The translations under genes and the position numbers were made by a program. The notes under the pieces were generated by a model. The model was not told the DNA's origin, did no database searches, and saw only the letters and a program-made list of their open reading frames with translations. This document shows positions 26,018 to 35,132 of a stretch of DNA of 64,000 bases, piece by piece (the first letter of the stretch is position 1; every line of letters begins with the position of its first letter). Location: NCBI GenBank assembly GCA_964636705.1, contig CAZWUJ010000015.1, positions 18,803 to 82,802 on the forward strand, in the 5' to 3' direction. Origin of the DNA: VXRJ01 sp964636705. GTDB lineage: Bacteria > Acidobacteriota > Vicinamibacteria > Vicinamibacterales > UBA8438.

Positions 26018-26713
26018 ATGAACGATAACGGGGCGCTGGTGGAGGTGCGGAACCTGCACAAGGAGTTCCGGCGCGGATCGGAGCGCATCGACGTGTTGCA
26101 GGGCGTCACTCTGGACATGCCGACGGGGGACTACCTGGCCCTGATGGGACCCTCCGGGTCGGGCAAGACGACGCTGCTGAACCTGCTGGGCGGCCTCGAC
26201 AGACCGACCGACGGCTCGGTCACCGTCGGCGGCGACCGGATCGACAGCATGTCGGGCGGCAAGCTGGCCCATTGGCGCGCCCGGCATATCGGCTTTGTCT
26301 TCCAGCTCTACAACCTGCTGCCGGTGCTGACGGCGGAACGGAACGTCGAGTTGCCGCTGTTGCTCACCCCGCTGTCGCGCTCCGAACGGAGGAAGCACGT
26401 GGCGACCGCGCTCGAAGTGGTCGGCCTTTCGAACCGGGCCAGGCACTATCCCCGGCAGCTCTCGGGCGGGCAGGAACAGCGGGTCGGCATCGCGCGCGCC
26501 ATCGTGACCGACCCGACGCTGCTGCTCTGCGACGAGCCCACCGGCGATCTCGACCGGAAGGCGGGCGACGAGATTCTCGACCTGCTCGGCGCCCTGAATC
26601 GCGACCATGGCAAGACAATCGTCATGGTCACCCACGACGCGCACGCCGCCGCCCGAGCGCGGCGGACGCTCTACCTGAACAAGGGAACACTCTCGACGGA
26701 GCCAGTCACGTGA
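26018..26713 (+). CDS. ABC transporter ATP-binding protein (MacB/LolD-like)
   Basis: A 231-residue ATPase. GGGGAGCGGGGA directly precedes the ATG at 26018. Walker A is GPSGSGKTT, the signature is LSGGQEQRVGIARA (Glu where most homologues have Gln), Walker B is LLLCDEPTGDLD and the H-loop is MVTHD. The Q-loop segment FVFQLYNLLPVLTAERNVELP is typical of the MacB/LolD subgroup, which powers FtsX-fold permeases without moving a substrate through a classic channel. The stop overlaps the GTG of the first permease by 4 nt. Confidence 0.92.
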   Translation: MNDNGALVEVRNLHKEFRRGSERIDVLQGVTLDMPTGDYLALMGPSGSGKTTLLNLLGGLDRPTDGSVTVGGDRIDSMSGGKLAHWRARHIGFVFQLYNLLPVLTAERNVELPLLLTPLSRSERRKHVATALEVVGLSNRARHYPRQLSGGQEQRVGIARAIVTDPTLLLCDEPTGDLDRKAGDEILDLLGALNRDHGKTIVMVTHDAHAAARARRTLYLNKGTLSTEPVT

Positions 26714-27861
26714 AGTACCTGCCGCTCATCTGGAAGAACCTCTTCCGTCGAAAGACGCGCACCTTCTTCACGGTCGGGTCCATCGCCGTCGCCTTCATCC
26801 TCTTCGCCTACCTGATGGCGGTGCGGCAGTCGTTCAGCATGGGCATCGACATCGCGGGTGTCGACCGCCTGCTGGTGAGCCACAAGGTGTCGATTATTCA
26901 GCCGCTCCCCGAGAGCTATCTGGGGCGGATCGCCGCCGTCGAAGGCATCGCGGACATCAGCTACTCGCAGTGGTTCGGCGGCATCTACCAGGATCCGCGC
27001 AACTTCTTCCCCCAGTTCGCTGTCGACCCCGAGAGCTACCTCCGCCTTTACCCCGAGCTGGTCCTGACCGAAGAAGAACGGAACGCCTGGATCCGCAACC
27101 GCACCGGCGCCATCGTCGGCCGCGCTCTCGCCGACCGGTTCGGCTGGGCGGTGGGCGACCGGATCCCGTTGCAGGGAACGATCTTCCGGACCGCCGATGA
27201 CGCGCCTTGGGAGTTCACGATCGACGGCGTCTACGAGGCGGGCGAGGAAGGCTACGACACGTCGGTGATGTACTTCCACTACGAGTACCTCGCGGAGGCG
27301 AACTCGCAGGGGCAGCGCCTGATCGGACAGTACGTCATCCGGGTGGAGGATCCGGCCGAGGCGGACGCAATCGCGGCTGCCGTGGACGCCCGTTTCGCCA
27401 ACTCGCCGGCGGAGACGAAGACCTCTACCGAGTCTGCGTTCATGCAGGCATTCGCCAACCAGGCGGGCAACATCGGCGCCATCATTACGGCTGTCCTGGC
27501 CGCTGTCTTCTTCACGATCCTGGTCATTGCCGGCAACACGATGGCGCAGGCGATCCGCGAAAGGACGAGCGAGCTGGCGGTGCTGAAGACGTTGGGCTTC
27601 ACCGACCGCAAGGTGTTGGCGCTCGTGCTGCTGGAATCGTTCGCGCTCGTCGCGGCGGGCGGCGGACTGGGGCTCGGTCTCGGCTATCTGTTCATCCGAG
27701 CCGGCGATCCGACCGGCGGGTTCCTGCAGGGCTTCAACGTCCCGCCGGACGGCTGGTTGCTTGGTGTCGCGCTGGCGGCCGGACTGGGGCTGCTCACCGG
27801 CATCCTGCCCGGCGTGCAGGCGACGCGCCTCCGGATCGTCAACGCTCTCCGAAAGGTATGA
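26710..27861 (+). CDS. ABC transporter permease, FtsX/MacB fold (first)
   Basis: A 383-residue permease starting at GTG 26710, which overlaps the ATPase stop (GTGA). Four helices: one near the N-terminus (residues about 17-38, after KNLFRRKTRTFFT) and three at the C-terminus (from about 255). They flank a large periplasmic MacB-core domain with VGRALADRFGWAVGDRIPLQG. The C-terminal coupling-helix region ERTSELAVLKTLGFTDRKVLALVLLES is typical of FtsX permeases. It pairs with the second permease to form a heterodimer, unlike MacB where permease and ATPase are one chain. Substrate (lipid, peptide or macrolide-like) is unknown. Confidence 0.88.
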   Translation: MKYLPLIWKNLFRRKTRTFFTVGSIAVAFILFAYLMAVRQSFSMGIDIAGVDRLLVSHKVSIIQPLPESYLGRIAAVEGIADISYSQWFGGIYQDPRNFFPQFAVDPESYLRLYPELVLTEEERNAWIRNRTGAIVGRALADRFGWAVGDRIPLQGTIFRTADDAPWEFTIDGVYEAGEEGYDTSVMYFHYEYLAEANSQGQRLIGQYVIRVEDPAEADAIAAAVDARFANSPAETKTSTESAFMQAFANQAGNIGAIITAVLAAVFFTILVIAGNTMAQAIRERTSELAVLKTLGFTDRKVLALVLLESFALVAAGGGLGLGLGYLFIRAGDPTGGFLQGFNVPPDGWLLGVALAAGLGLLTGILPGVQATRLRIVNALRKV

Positions 27862-27886
27862 AACACAGGATGCGGACGCGGGCACG

Positions 27887-29074
27887 ATGCGCTTTCTGAC
27901 CCAGATTCTCGCCGTCACCAGCCTGACCCTGCGCACGCTTCCGGAGCGGGCGGGGTCTTCCGCCGTCGCAGTCGTGGGCGTAACCGGCGTCGTGATTGTC
28001 TTCGTCGCCGTGCTGTCGATCGCGGAGGGATTCCGCGCCGCCATGGTGGGCGCGGGATCGCCGGATACGGCAATCGTGATGCGGGGCGGCAGCGACACCG
28101 AATTGAGCAGTGTCCTCGATCTGGCCAGCGCCCGGATCGTCAAGGACGCGACCGGCGTGCAGCGGAGCGACGGCGGCCCGGTGGCGTCTGCCGAGCTGTT
28201 CGTAGTTGTCGATGTCCCGAAACGGACCACCGGCACTGCAGCGAACGTGCCGTTGCGCGGCGTCGAGCCAGCCGCCTTCGACATCCGGGACGAGTTGCGC
28301 ATCGTCGAGGGACGCGCGTTCCGTCCCGGCACGAACGAGATCATCGTCGGGCGGAGCGCCATGCAGCAGTTCGCTGGCCTGGAACTGGGCTCGACCCAGC
28401 GATGGGGCGAGAGCACGTGGGAGGTCGTCGGGATATTCGAGGCGGACGGCACGATTGCCGAATCGGAGATCTGGTGCGATGCGCGCGTCCTGGGCCCGGC
28501 GTACCGGCGCGGCGACGCGATCCAGTCGGTCTTTGCGAAGCTCGAGTCGGCCGGCACGTTCGACACGTTTCGCGACGCGTTGACGACCGATCCGCGCCTC
28601 GATGTCATGGTGGAGCGCGAGACCGACTACTTCGCCGGGCAGTCCGAACTGATGACCGGGGTCATCCGGGGCGTCGGGACGGTCATCGCCGTCCTCATGG
28701 GCATCGGCGCCGTGTTCGGGGCGATCAACACCATGTACAACGCGGTCGCCACCCGGACCCGGGAGATCGCCACGCTGCGCGCGCTCGGTTTTTCAGGCCT
28801 GCCCGTCGTCATCTCGGTGATGCTGGAATCGATCTTCCTGAGCGTCACGGGGGGCGTGATCGGCGGCTCGCTCGCCTACCTGGCATTCAACGGCTACCAG
28901 GCCGCGACGCTCAACTTCCAGACGTTCAGTCAGGTGGCGTTCGCCTTCCTGGTAACGCCCGCCCTGGCGATTCAGGGGATCGTCATCGCCGTTGTCATGG
29001 GTTTCTTCGGCGGGCTGTTCCCTGCCATACGGGCCGCCCGCCTGCCGGTGGCGACCGCGTTGCGTGAACTCTGA
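27887..29074 (+). CDS. ABC transporter permease, FtsX/MacB fold (second)
   Basis: A 395-residue permease. ATG at 27887 is chosen because MRFLTQILAVTSLTLRTLPERAG matches the N-terminal amphipathic segment before helix 1 (about 25-45); the frame before it is not protein-like. The periplasmic domain has LRIVEGRAFRPGTNEIIVGR and WEVVGIFEADGTIAESEIW. C-terminal helices follow, with NTMYNAVATRTREIATLRALGFS, the usual cytoplasmic coupling segment. It starts 25 nt after the first permease. Both permeases are complete but diverged from one another, which points to an obligate heterodimer. Confidence 0.88.
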   Translation: MRFLTQILAVTSLTLRTLPERAGSSAVAVVGVTGVVIVFVAVLSIAEGFRAAMVGAGSPDTAIVMRGGSDTELSSVLDLASARIVKDATGVQRSDGGPVASAELFVVVDVPKRTTGTAANVPLRGVEPAAFDIRDELRIVEGRAFRPGTNEIIVGRSAMQQFAGLELGSTQRWGESTWEVVGIFEADGTIAESEIWCDARVLGPAYRRGDAIQSVFAKLESAGTFDTFRDALTTDPRLDVMVERETDYFAGQSELMTGVIRGVGTVIAVLMGIGAVFGAINTMYNAVATRTREIATLRALGFSGLPVVISVMLESIFLSVTGGVIGGSLAYLAFNGYQAATLNFQTFSQVAFAFLVTPALAIQGIVIAVVMGFFGGLFPAIRAARLPVATALREL

Positions 29075-29082
29075 GGCTGTCG

Positions 29083-29096
29083 GGCGCGGCCGCGCC
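29083..29096. terminator. GC palindrome after the efflux operon
   Basis: Self-complementary GGCGCGGCCGCGCC, 8 nt after the permease stop. It can fold as a 5-bp stem with a GGCC loop and is followed by a mildly T-containing stretch. Confidence 0.35.
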
Positions 29097-29140
29097 GAAT
29101 CTCGCCTTGCACACCGCCACCGGGTCAACTAACCTTCGGA

Positions 29141-31891
29141 GTGGTGCGCCTCAAACTATCGCTCGCGCTCGTCGTGCTCGCGCTCTTCGTGATGCTGCCG
29201 TCCATGGCCGACCTGTACACGGAGTGGCTCTGGTTCGGCGAGGTCGGCTATCAGGGCGTGTTCCTGAAGAGCCTGACCGCGCGAGGGCTGGTTGGAATCG
29301 CAGCTTTCCTGGTCGCCTTCGCGTTCCTCTTCGGCAATCTGCGCCTGGCGGTACGACGCGCGCGGCGGCCGTTCGTCGTCTTCACCGGCGGGGGCGACCT
29401 CCAGCCCATCATCCTAGAGCGGCACCATCTGGGCTTCCTGGCGCTGGGGATCGCGGCTTTGGTCTCGCTCTTCGTCGCCGGGGTGGCGTCGAGCCAGTGG
29501 ATCACGGTCCTGCAGTACCTGGAGGCGACACCATTCGGCGACGTTGACCCGCTCTTCGGACGTGATGCCGGGTTCTACATCTTTACGCTCCCGTTGCTCG
29601 ACCTCTTCCGCGTCGGCATGCAGTCGGTCGTGATGCTGGCGCTCGCGGGAGCAGCCGGCGCGTACATCGTGGCGGGTGAGATTACGCTCGATCAGGCAGG
29701 ACTGCGGGTCGCTTCCGCCGCGCGCCAGCATCTGCTGGTGCTGGCCGCCGCGGTATTCGTCCTCTTTGCCTGGGGCGCCTACCTCGACATGCCGCGCCTC
29801 CTGACGACTCCGGCCGGCATCGTGCACGGCGCGTCGTATGTCGACGTGACCGTCCGCTTGCCGGTCTTCCGGATCCTGATGGCGGTCTCGGCCCTCGCGG
29901 CGGGAGCCGCGCTGTACGCCGCGTTCGCCTCCACTACCTGGCCCGTCGCCGCCGCGGTGGGCCTCTACGTGGTCGTCTGGGTGGGTGGCGGGGCCGCCGC
30001 CGCGCTGACGCAGCAACTGGTCGTGACGCCCGACGAACAGCAGAAGGAGGCGCCCTATATCGCCCACAACATCGCCGCGACGCGAACCGCATTCGATCTG
30101 GACGCCGTAGAGGAGCGCAATGTCTCCGGCGACGCCCTGCTGACGCTGGACGACATCGCGAACAACGCCGAGACGATCAACAACGTACGGCTCTGGGACC
30201 ACCAACCGCTGCTCGACACGTTCGGGCAGATCCAGGAAATCCGTACTTACTACGAGTTCGCGTCGGTCGACAACGACCGCTACCTCATCGACGGCGAGTA
30301 CCGGCAGACGATGCTCTCGGGGCGGGAGCTCAATTCGGACAGCCTGCCGAACCGGACCTGGGTAAACGAGCGGCTGCAGTACACGCACGGTTTCGGCGCC
30401 GCGCTCGGGCCGGTGAACCAGGTGACACCGGAGGGCCTGCCGGTGCTGTTCATTCAGGACCTGCCGCCGACAACGGAAACCGACCTCCACATCGAGGAGC
30501 CGAGCATCTACTTCGGCGAGTTGTCGAACGACTACGTAGTGGTCAACACGAACACCGACGAGTTTCATTACCCGGAGGGTGACGACAATGTCTCGACCCG
30601 CTACGACGGAACGGGCGGGATCGAGCTCGGGAACTTCTTCCAGCGGCTGCTCTTCAGCCTGCGCTTCCGGTCGTACGAGATCCTGGTAAGCGGACAACTC
30701 AACGCCGACAGCCGCATCATTTACCACCGGAACATCTCGGACCGCGTGGTCACCATCGCCCCGTTCCTCCGGTACGACGCCGACCCGTACCTGGTAATCG
30801 CCGACGGCCGCCTGTTCTGGATGCGCGACGCCTACACGGTGAGCGGCGGCTATCCGTACTCTTCGCCGACGGCGGCCGGCGTCAACTACATTCGCAACTC
30901 CGTGAAGATCGTCATCGACGCCTACGACGGCGACACCACGTTCTACCTGGCGGAGCCGGACGATCCGATTGGCGTGACGCTCGGGAAGATCTTCCCCGGC
31001 TGGCTCCAGCCGCTCGACACGATGCCGCAGTCGCTACGCGACCACATCCGCTACCCGGAGGGTATTTTCTCGCTGCAGACCGCGATGTACTCCACCTTCC
31101 ACATGACCAACCCGGCGGTCTTCTACAACCGCGAGGACCAGTGGGAAGTGCCGGTTATCGACAACGAGCAGATGGAGCCGTACTACACCATCATGCGGCT
31201 GCCGGGAGAGGAGCGGGCCGAGTTCATCCAGATGCTCCCCTTCACGCCGCGCGGCAGGAACAATCTGGCCGCCTGGATGGTCGCGCGCAGCGACGGGGAA
31301 AACTACGGCAGGATGCTGGTGTTCCAGTTCCCGAAGCAGAAGCTCATCTTCGGCCCGTCGCAGGTCGTCGCCCGCATCAATCAGGACCAGGTGATCTCGC
31401 CGCAGATCACGCTGTGGAACCAGCAGGGCTCCGAAGTGATACAGGGGACGCTGCTCGTCATCCCGATCGAGGAGGGGCTGCTCTACATCCGGCCGCTCTA
31501 CCTGCGCGCCTCGGGCGGGCGGATCCCGGAGCTCACACGCGTGATCGTCGCCTACCAGAACCAGATCGTGATGGAGGAGACGCTCGACCAGGCGCTCGAT
31601 CGGCTGTTCAGCGACGGACTGCCGGGACTGGGACCGCCGACGTCGAACGTGCTGATGACCGACGCGGCGCCGATCCTTGATCCGGGTGCCATTGACGCCG
31701 TGGCAAGCGCCCCCACACCGGCTGTAGCAACCGGCAGCGCGGTAGCCGCCGGCGATACGCTGGCCACCCAGGCGCAGGATCACTACACACGCGCCTTGCA
31801 GGCGCAGCGGGACGGAAACTGGGCGCTGTACGGCGAAGAGATCGAGCGCCTCGGAGAGATTCTCGAGGAACTCCAGGCGAACGAGAACTGA
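29141..31891 (+). CDS. UPF0182 family membrane protein
   Basis: A 916-residue protein of the UPF0182 (COG1615) family. GTG start at 29141 (or the adjacent GTG at 29144). The N-terminal third holds seven predicted helices with the family marker LYTEWLWFGEVGYQGVFL. The rest is a large extracytoplasmic domain with IAHNIAATRTAFDLD, VNERLQYTHGFG, YFGELSNDYVVVNT and FPGWLQPLDTMP. The C-terminus has an acidic coiled-coil tail (ALYGEEIERLGEILEELQ). The function of the family is not known. It begins a long run of plus-strand genes; the lipoprotein amidohydrolase starts 14 nt downstream. Confidence 0.9.
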   Translation: MVRLKLSLALVVLALFVMLPSMADLYTEWLWFGEVGYQGVFLKSLTARGLVGIAAFLVAFAFLFGNLRLAVRRARRPFVVFTGGGDLQPIILERHHLGFLALGIAALVSLFVAGVASSQWITVLQYLEATPFGDVDPLFGRDAGFYIFTLPLLDLFRVGMQSVVMLALAGAAGAYIVAGEITLDQAGLRVASAARQHLLVLAAAVFVLFAWGAYLDMPRLLTTPAGIVHGASYVDVTVRLPVFRILMAVSALAAGAALYAAFASTTWPVAAAVGLYVVVWVGGGAAAALTQQLVVTPDEQQKEAPYIAHNIAATRTAFDLDAVEERNVSGDALLTLDDIANNAETINNVRLWDHQPLLDTFGQIQEIRTYYEFASVDNDRYLIDGEYRQTMLSGRELNSDSLPNRTWVNERLQYTHGFGAALGPVNQVTPEGLPVLFIQDLPPTTETDLHIEEPSIYFGELSNDYVVVNTNTDEFHYPEGDDNVSTRYDGTGGIELGNFFQRLLFSLRFRSYEILVSGQLNADSRIIYHRNISDRVVTIAPFLRYDADPYLVIADGRLFWMRDAYTVSGGYPYSSPTAAGVNYIRNSVKIVIDAYDGDTTFYLAEPDDPIGVTLGKIFPGWLQPLDTMPQSLRDHIRYPEGIFSLQTAMYSTFHMTNPAVFYNREDQWEVPVIDNEQMEPYYTIMRLPGEERAEFIQMLPFTPRGRNNLAAWMVARSDGENYGRMLVFQFPKQKLIFGPSQVVARINQDQVISPQITLWNQQGSEVIQGTLLVIPIEEGLLYIRPLYLRASGGRIPELTRVIVAYQNQIVMEETLDQALDRLFSDGLPGLGPPTSNVLMTDAAPILDPGAIDAVASAPTPAVATGSAVAAGDTLATQAQDHYTRALQAQRDGNWALYGEEIERLGEILEELQANEN

Positions 31892-31905
31892 GGAGCAGGA
31901 ACGAG

Positions 31906-33240
31906 ATGACGAGACGGCGCCGGAAGGGATCCCCTGGAGCGATCGCAGCGCTGATGCTCGCCGCTAGCGGGCTGATTGCCGCCGCGTGCGGACCGGGCGA
32001 GCCGGAAATGGTGGAGCCGACCCCCGGCCTGCTCGCGTTCACCGGCGCGAAACTGATCACTGGCGAGGGCGACGCCGTCGACAACGGAACGATGATCGTG
32101 CGCGACGGGATGATCGAGGCGGTCGGCGCCGCCGACGCGATCGAGATCCCGGCCGACGCCGCGACAATTGATCTCAGTGGCCGAACCGTGACGCCAGGTC
32201 TGGTCAACGCGCACGGCCACGTCAACAACGTGCGCGGCCTCGAAGCAGATCCGTCCTTCTACACCGAGGACCATGTCGAGCATCAGTTGGCCGTTTACGC
32301 CCGCTATGGCGTCACCACCGTGGCAAGCCTGGGCGGCGGCGGCCCCGCGGGCGTTGCCGTGCGCGACCGCGAGGGTGCTGGCCTGACCCGCGCGCGGCTC
32401 CGCCTCTCCGGCCCGGTGATCGTCGGTGACGACCCGGAAGAGACGGTCGCCACGGTCAACGAAGTGGCCGACATGGGAGTCGACTTCATCAAGCTCCGAG
32501 TCGACGACAACCTGGGCAACTCGCAGAAGATGGCGCCCGAGGTCTACAAGGCGGTTGCAGACGCGGCGCACGCCCGCGGCCTGATGTTGACCACGCACCT
32601 CTACTATCTCGAGGACGCGAAGGGCCTGCTCGAAGCGGGAAGCGACTTCCTTGCGCACAGCGTCCGCGACGTCGAGGTGGATGACGAACTGATTGCCATG
32701 CTGCAGGAAACCGGCGTGTGCTACTGCCCGACGCTGATGCGCGAGGTGTCAACCTACGTCTACGAGGAACGGCCGGAGTGGTTCGACGATCCCTTCTTCC
32801 TGCGTGAGGCGGATCCCGCAGTGATGGCCGCGCTCCAGGAGCCGGAACGGATGGAGCGCGTGCGCAACAGCTCGAGCGCGCAGACCTACAAGGCGCAGCT
32901 CCCGGTAGCGATGCGGAACCTGAAGGCGCTCCACGACGCCGGCATCCCGATCGCGATGGGAACCGACACCGGCCCTGCCGGCCGCTTCCAGGGCTATTTC
33001 GAACACGGCGAGCTGGAGTTGATGGTGGAGGCGGGCATGACGCCGATGGACACGATCGTCGCATCGACGAGCGTCGCCGCTGATTGTCTGGGCATCGAAG
33101 GCGTCGGCCGGCTCGCCCCGGGCAACCATGCGGACTTCGTCGTCTATGCCGCGGACCCCTCGGCCGACATCACGAACAGCAAGACTCTCGAGTCGGTCTG
33201 GATCGCCGGCAACGAAGTGCCCGGTAGCTCCAGTAACTGA
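31906..33240 (+). CDS. Lipoprotein amidohydrolase
   Basis: A 444-residue exported metal-dependent hydrolase of the amidohydrolase superfamily. Start ATG has GAGGAGCAGGA upstream; the signal peptide ends with a lipobox (IAAAC), giving a lipoprotein. The small beta-sandwich domain (LLAFTGAKLITGEGDAV and GRTVTPGLVNAHGHVN) supplies the first metal pair HGH. Further candidate ligands lie in LTTHLYYLEDAKG, DFLAHSVRDVE and MGTDTGPAG (Asp). The C-terminal NHADFVVYAADPSADI strand closes the sandwich. Members include imidazolonepropionase-like and prolidase-like enzymes; the substrate here is unknown. Many such exported paralogues occur in Acidobacteriota. Confidence 0.87.
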   Translation: MTRRRRKGSPGAIAALMLAASGLIAAACGPGEPEMVEPTPGLLAFTGAKLITGEGDAVDNGTMIVRDGMIEAVGAADAIEIPADAATIDLSGRTVTPGLVNAHGHVNNVRGLEADPSFYTEDHVEHQLAVYARYGVTTVASLGGGGPAGVAVRDREGAGLTRARLRLSGPVIVGDDPEETVATVNEVADMGVDFIKLRVDDNLGNSQKMAPEVYKAVADAAHARGLMLTTHLYYLEDAKGLLEAGSDFLAHSVRDVEVDDELIAMLQETGVCYCPTLMREVSTYVYEERPEWFDDPFFLREADPAVMAALQEPERMERVRNSSSAQTYKAQLPVAMRNLKALHDAGIPIAMGTDTGPAGRFQGYFEHGELELMVEAGMTPMDTIVASTSVAADCLGIEGVGRLAPGNHADFVVYAADPSADITNSKTLESVWIAGNEVPGSSSN

Positions 33241-33315
33241 TACCGTCCCAACGCCACCCGCGCCCGGTCCGACAGGACGGGAACGATGTGCGGGACGGCG
33301 CAGGGAGTGCAGCGC

Positions 33316-33801
33316 GTGGCCAACCGCAAGACCCTGTACCTGGCAAACCCGTACGGCTTCTCGGAGCAAATGAAGGCCGGACCTCTCCGGGCCCTCGTGG
33401 CCGCCCTGGACGCGGTCGGCGCCGACGTTTGGGAGCCCTTCACTCGCAACAACCAGGTCGACAAGCAGGGCGAGGGTTGGGCCTACCGGATCGGTCAGGC
33501 GGACGTGCGTGACGTGCGCGATGCGGACGGAATCTTCGCAGTGGTCAACGGTTGTCCCCCCGACGAAGGCGTGATGGTGGAGCTCGGCCTCGCCATTGCC
33601 TGGGGTAAACCGACGTTCCTCTTTCGCGACGATTTTCGCCGGTGCACCGACAGCGAGGACTACCCGCTCAATCTGATGCTCTTCACCGGAATGCCCGAGG
33701 CCGCCTGGGAACGCTACTGGTACACGTCGCTCGAGGAGCTTGCCGATCCCGACAAGGCGCTTGTCCGGTGGCTCCGCGGGCAGTCGCTGCCCGGGGTCTG
33801 A
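33316..33801 (+). CDS. Nucleoside 2-deoxyribosyltransferase
   Basis: A 161-residue enzyme of the nucleoside 2-deoxyribosyltransferase family, which exchanges bases between deoxyribonucleosides in salvage. It starts with the family's KTLYLANPYGFSE and has DADGIFAVVNGCPPDEGVMVELGLA, holding the nucleophilic glutamate (MVELG), then WGKPTFLFRDDFR. GTG at 33316 is chosen because AGGGAG lies 8 nt upstream and the protein then starts as its homologues do; ATG at 33286 would add ten residues. The stop is only 7 nt from the end of the convergent MBL-fold gene. Confidence 0.83.
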   Translation: MANRKTLYLANPYGFSEQMKAGPLRALVAALDAVGADVWEPFTRNNQVDKQGEGWAYRIGQADVRDVRDADGIFAVVNGCPPDEGVMVELGLAIAWGKPTFLFRDDFRRCTDSEDYPLNLMLFTGMPEAAWERYWYTSLEELADPDKALVRWLRGQSLPGV

Positions 33802-33808
33802 GCGGCCC

Positions 33809-34732
33809 CTATGGCGCGGTTACGCCCTGCTTCTTCCAATAGCGGGCGAGACCGAGCCAACATTGATCGATCGGGGCCGCAGCCGTGTACTGCGCCGCCT
33901 CTTCCTTGGGGAGGTTGTCGGCAATGTAGGCGTTCGTCCGGGCGATGAAACGAAACACCTGGGCAACATCGTCGCCACCCGCTTCGATCACGGCCCGGGC
34001 TATGTTGGTCACGGCCCGCAGGTGTTGAACGGCCGCATCGAGGTGGGGCGTAACGTCCGCATGCGGGCCGAAGTGGGTCAGCAGGAGCGTGGAGGGATTC
34101 CACGAGCGGACCAACTCGATGCTGTCAATCCACCTGTCCAGGTCGATGTCCGGTGGAGGGGTCGGTGGCAGGACGAAGAGCGCCTGACTCGTCCGCACAC
34201 CGGCGACATCGCCGACGAAAGCGATTCCGCTGTCGGCGTGGAAGAAGCTGACATGGTGCCAGGCGTGACCCGGCGTGTAGGCCACCTCGAAGCAACGGCC
34301 GGACGCTTCGACCCGTTCTCCGCCGGTGAGGACGCGGACGTTCGTCTCAGGCACCGGCAGGAAATCTCCCCAGAGCACTCCCATCTGTTCGCCATAGAGC
34401 CGGCCGGCGCTCGCGAGCAACTTCGCGGGATCGATCATGTGCGGCGCGCCCCGCTCGTGGACGTACACCGTGATGCCGGGATTCTCGGCCAGCAGCGAAC
34501 CTGTCGCCCCCGCATGATCCAGGTGGATGTGAGTCAGGAGGATTGTCCGGATGTCCGCAATAGCGATGCCGGCGTCGTCCAGGGCCTTGCGCAGGGTGTC
34601 GAGGCACGACCCCGGGCCGGGGTCGACCAAAGTCACGCCGTCGTCCCCTTCCACGACGGTCGCCGCGATCACCCGTGGGCGTCCGAGGTGCGCCAGATCC
34701 ACGTAGCTGATGCCCGGAGCCATCGCTTCCAT
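33809..34732 (-). CDS. MBL-fold metallo-hydrolase
   Basis: A 307-residue metallo-beta-lactamase-fold hydrolase. The dinuclear site motif is LLTHIHLDHAGA. Further ligands appear as PGHAWHHVSFF (His), FVGDVAG (bridging Asp) and LLTHFGPH (His). The C-terminal 80 residues are helical and resemble the extra domain of glyoxalase-II-like proteins. No signal peptide, so cytosolic. A TAGAAT hexamer ends 8 nt before the ATG, suggesting a leaderless message. It is divergent from clpS. Substrate is not known; a thioester or lactone is plausible from the fold. Confidence 0.85.
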   Translation of the reverse strand: MEAMAPGISYVDLAHLGRPRVIAATVVEGDDGVTLVDPGPGSCLDTLRKALDDAGIAIADIRTILLTHIHLDHAGATGSLLAENPGITVYVHERGAPHMIDPAKLLASAGRLYGEQMGVLWGDFLPVPETNVRVLTGGERVEASGRCFEVAYTPGHAWHHVSFFHADSGIAFVGDVAGVRTSQALFVLPPTPPPDIDLDRWIDSIELVRSWNPSTLLLTHFGPHADVTPHLDAAVQHLRAVTNIARAVIEAGGDDVAQVFRFIARTNAYIADNLPKEEAAQYTAAAPIDQCWLGLARYWKKQGVTAP

Positions 34733-34740
34733 GGACGCGA

Positions 34741-34746
34741 ATTCTA
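34741..34746 (-). promoter_or_regulatory. -10 element for a leaderless transcript (MBL-fold gene)
   Basis: On the minus strand TAGAAT lies 8 nt before the ATG at 34732, putting the predicted start of transcription 1-2 nt before or at the start codon. Confidence 0.45.
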
Positions 34747-34795
34747 CCCTGCTTGACCCGGCGAAAGCGCTGTCGGTACGCTGGCGGTCGCAACC

Positions 34796-35122
34796 ATGCC
34801 GGACCGCGATACGGACGACCAGGTCGGCGGCGAAGTACTCGAACGGACCGAGAAACGGACCGTTACGCCGAAGATGTATCGTGTCCTGTTATTGAACGAC
34901 GACTACACGACCATGGAGTTCGTCGTCTCGATTCTCGAAGACGTGTTCCAGAAGACACCCGCCGAGGCGTTCCGTCTGATGATGCTGGTCCACAACCAGG
35001 GGCAGGCGGTGTGCGGCGCCTACCCGTACGACATTGCGGAGACGAAGGTGGACATGGTGCGCCAGCTCGCCGTGCGCGAGGGGTTTCCGCTCCAGGCCAC
35101 TCTCGAAGAAGGGGCAACGTAG
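34796..35122 (+). CDS. clpS: ATP-dependent Clp protease adaptor ClpS
   Basis: A 108-residue adaptor that delivers N-degron substrates to ClpA. The folded core is recognisable: MYRVLLLNDDYTTMEFVVSIL (with the Asn-Asp that bind the substrate alpha-amine), the helix EDVFQKTPAEAFRLMMLVH with the conserved Met, and a C-terminal GAYPYDIAETKVDMV. The N-terminal 25 residues are the flexible extension needed for delivery. clpA begins 10 nt after the stop, the usual clpS-clpA order. Confidence 0.95.
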   Translation: MPDRDTDDQVGGEVLERTEKRTVTPKMYRVLLLNDDYTTMEFVVSILEDVFQKTPAEAFRLMMLVHNQGQAVCGAYPYDIAETKVDMVRQLAVREGFPLQATLEEGAT

Positions 35123-35132
35123 GCGAGTCGCC

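Noticed and set aside
29414..30727. 437-codon minus-strand open frame inside UPF0182
   Set aside because: Shadow of the UPF0182 coding frame; no motif, start signal or signal peptide.
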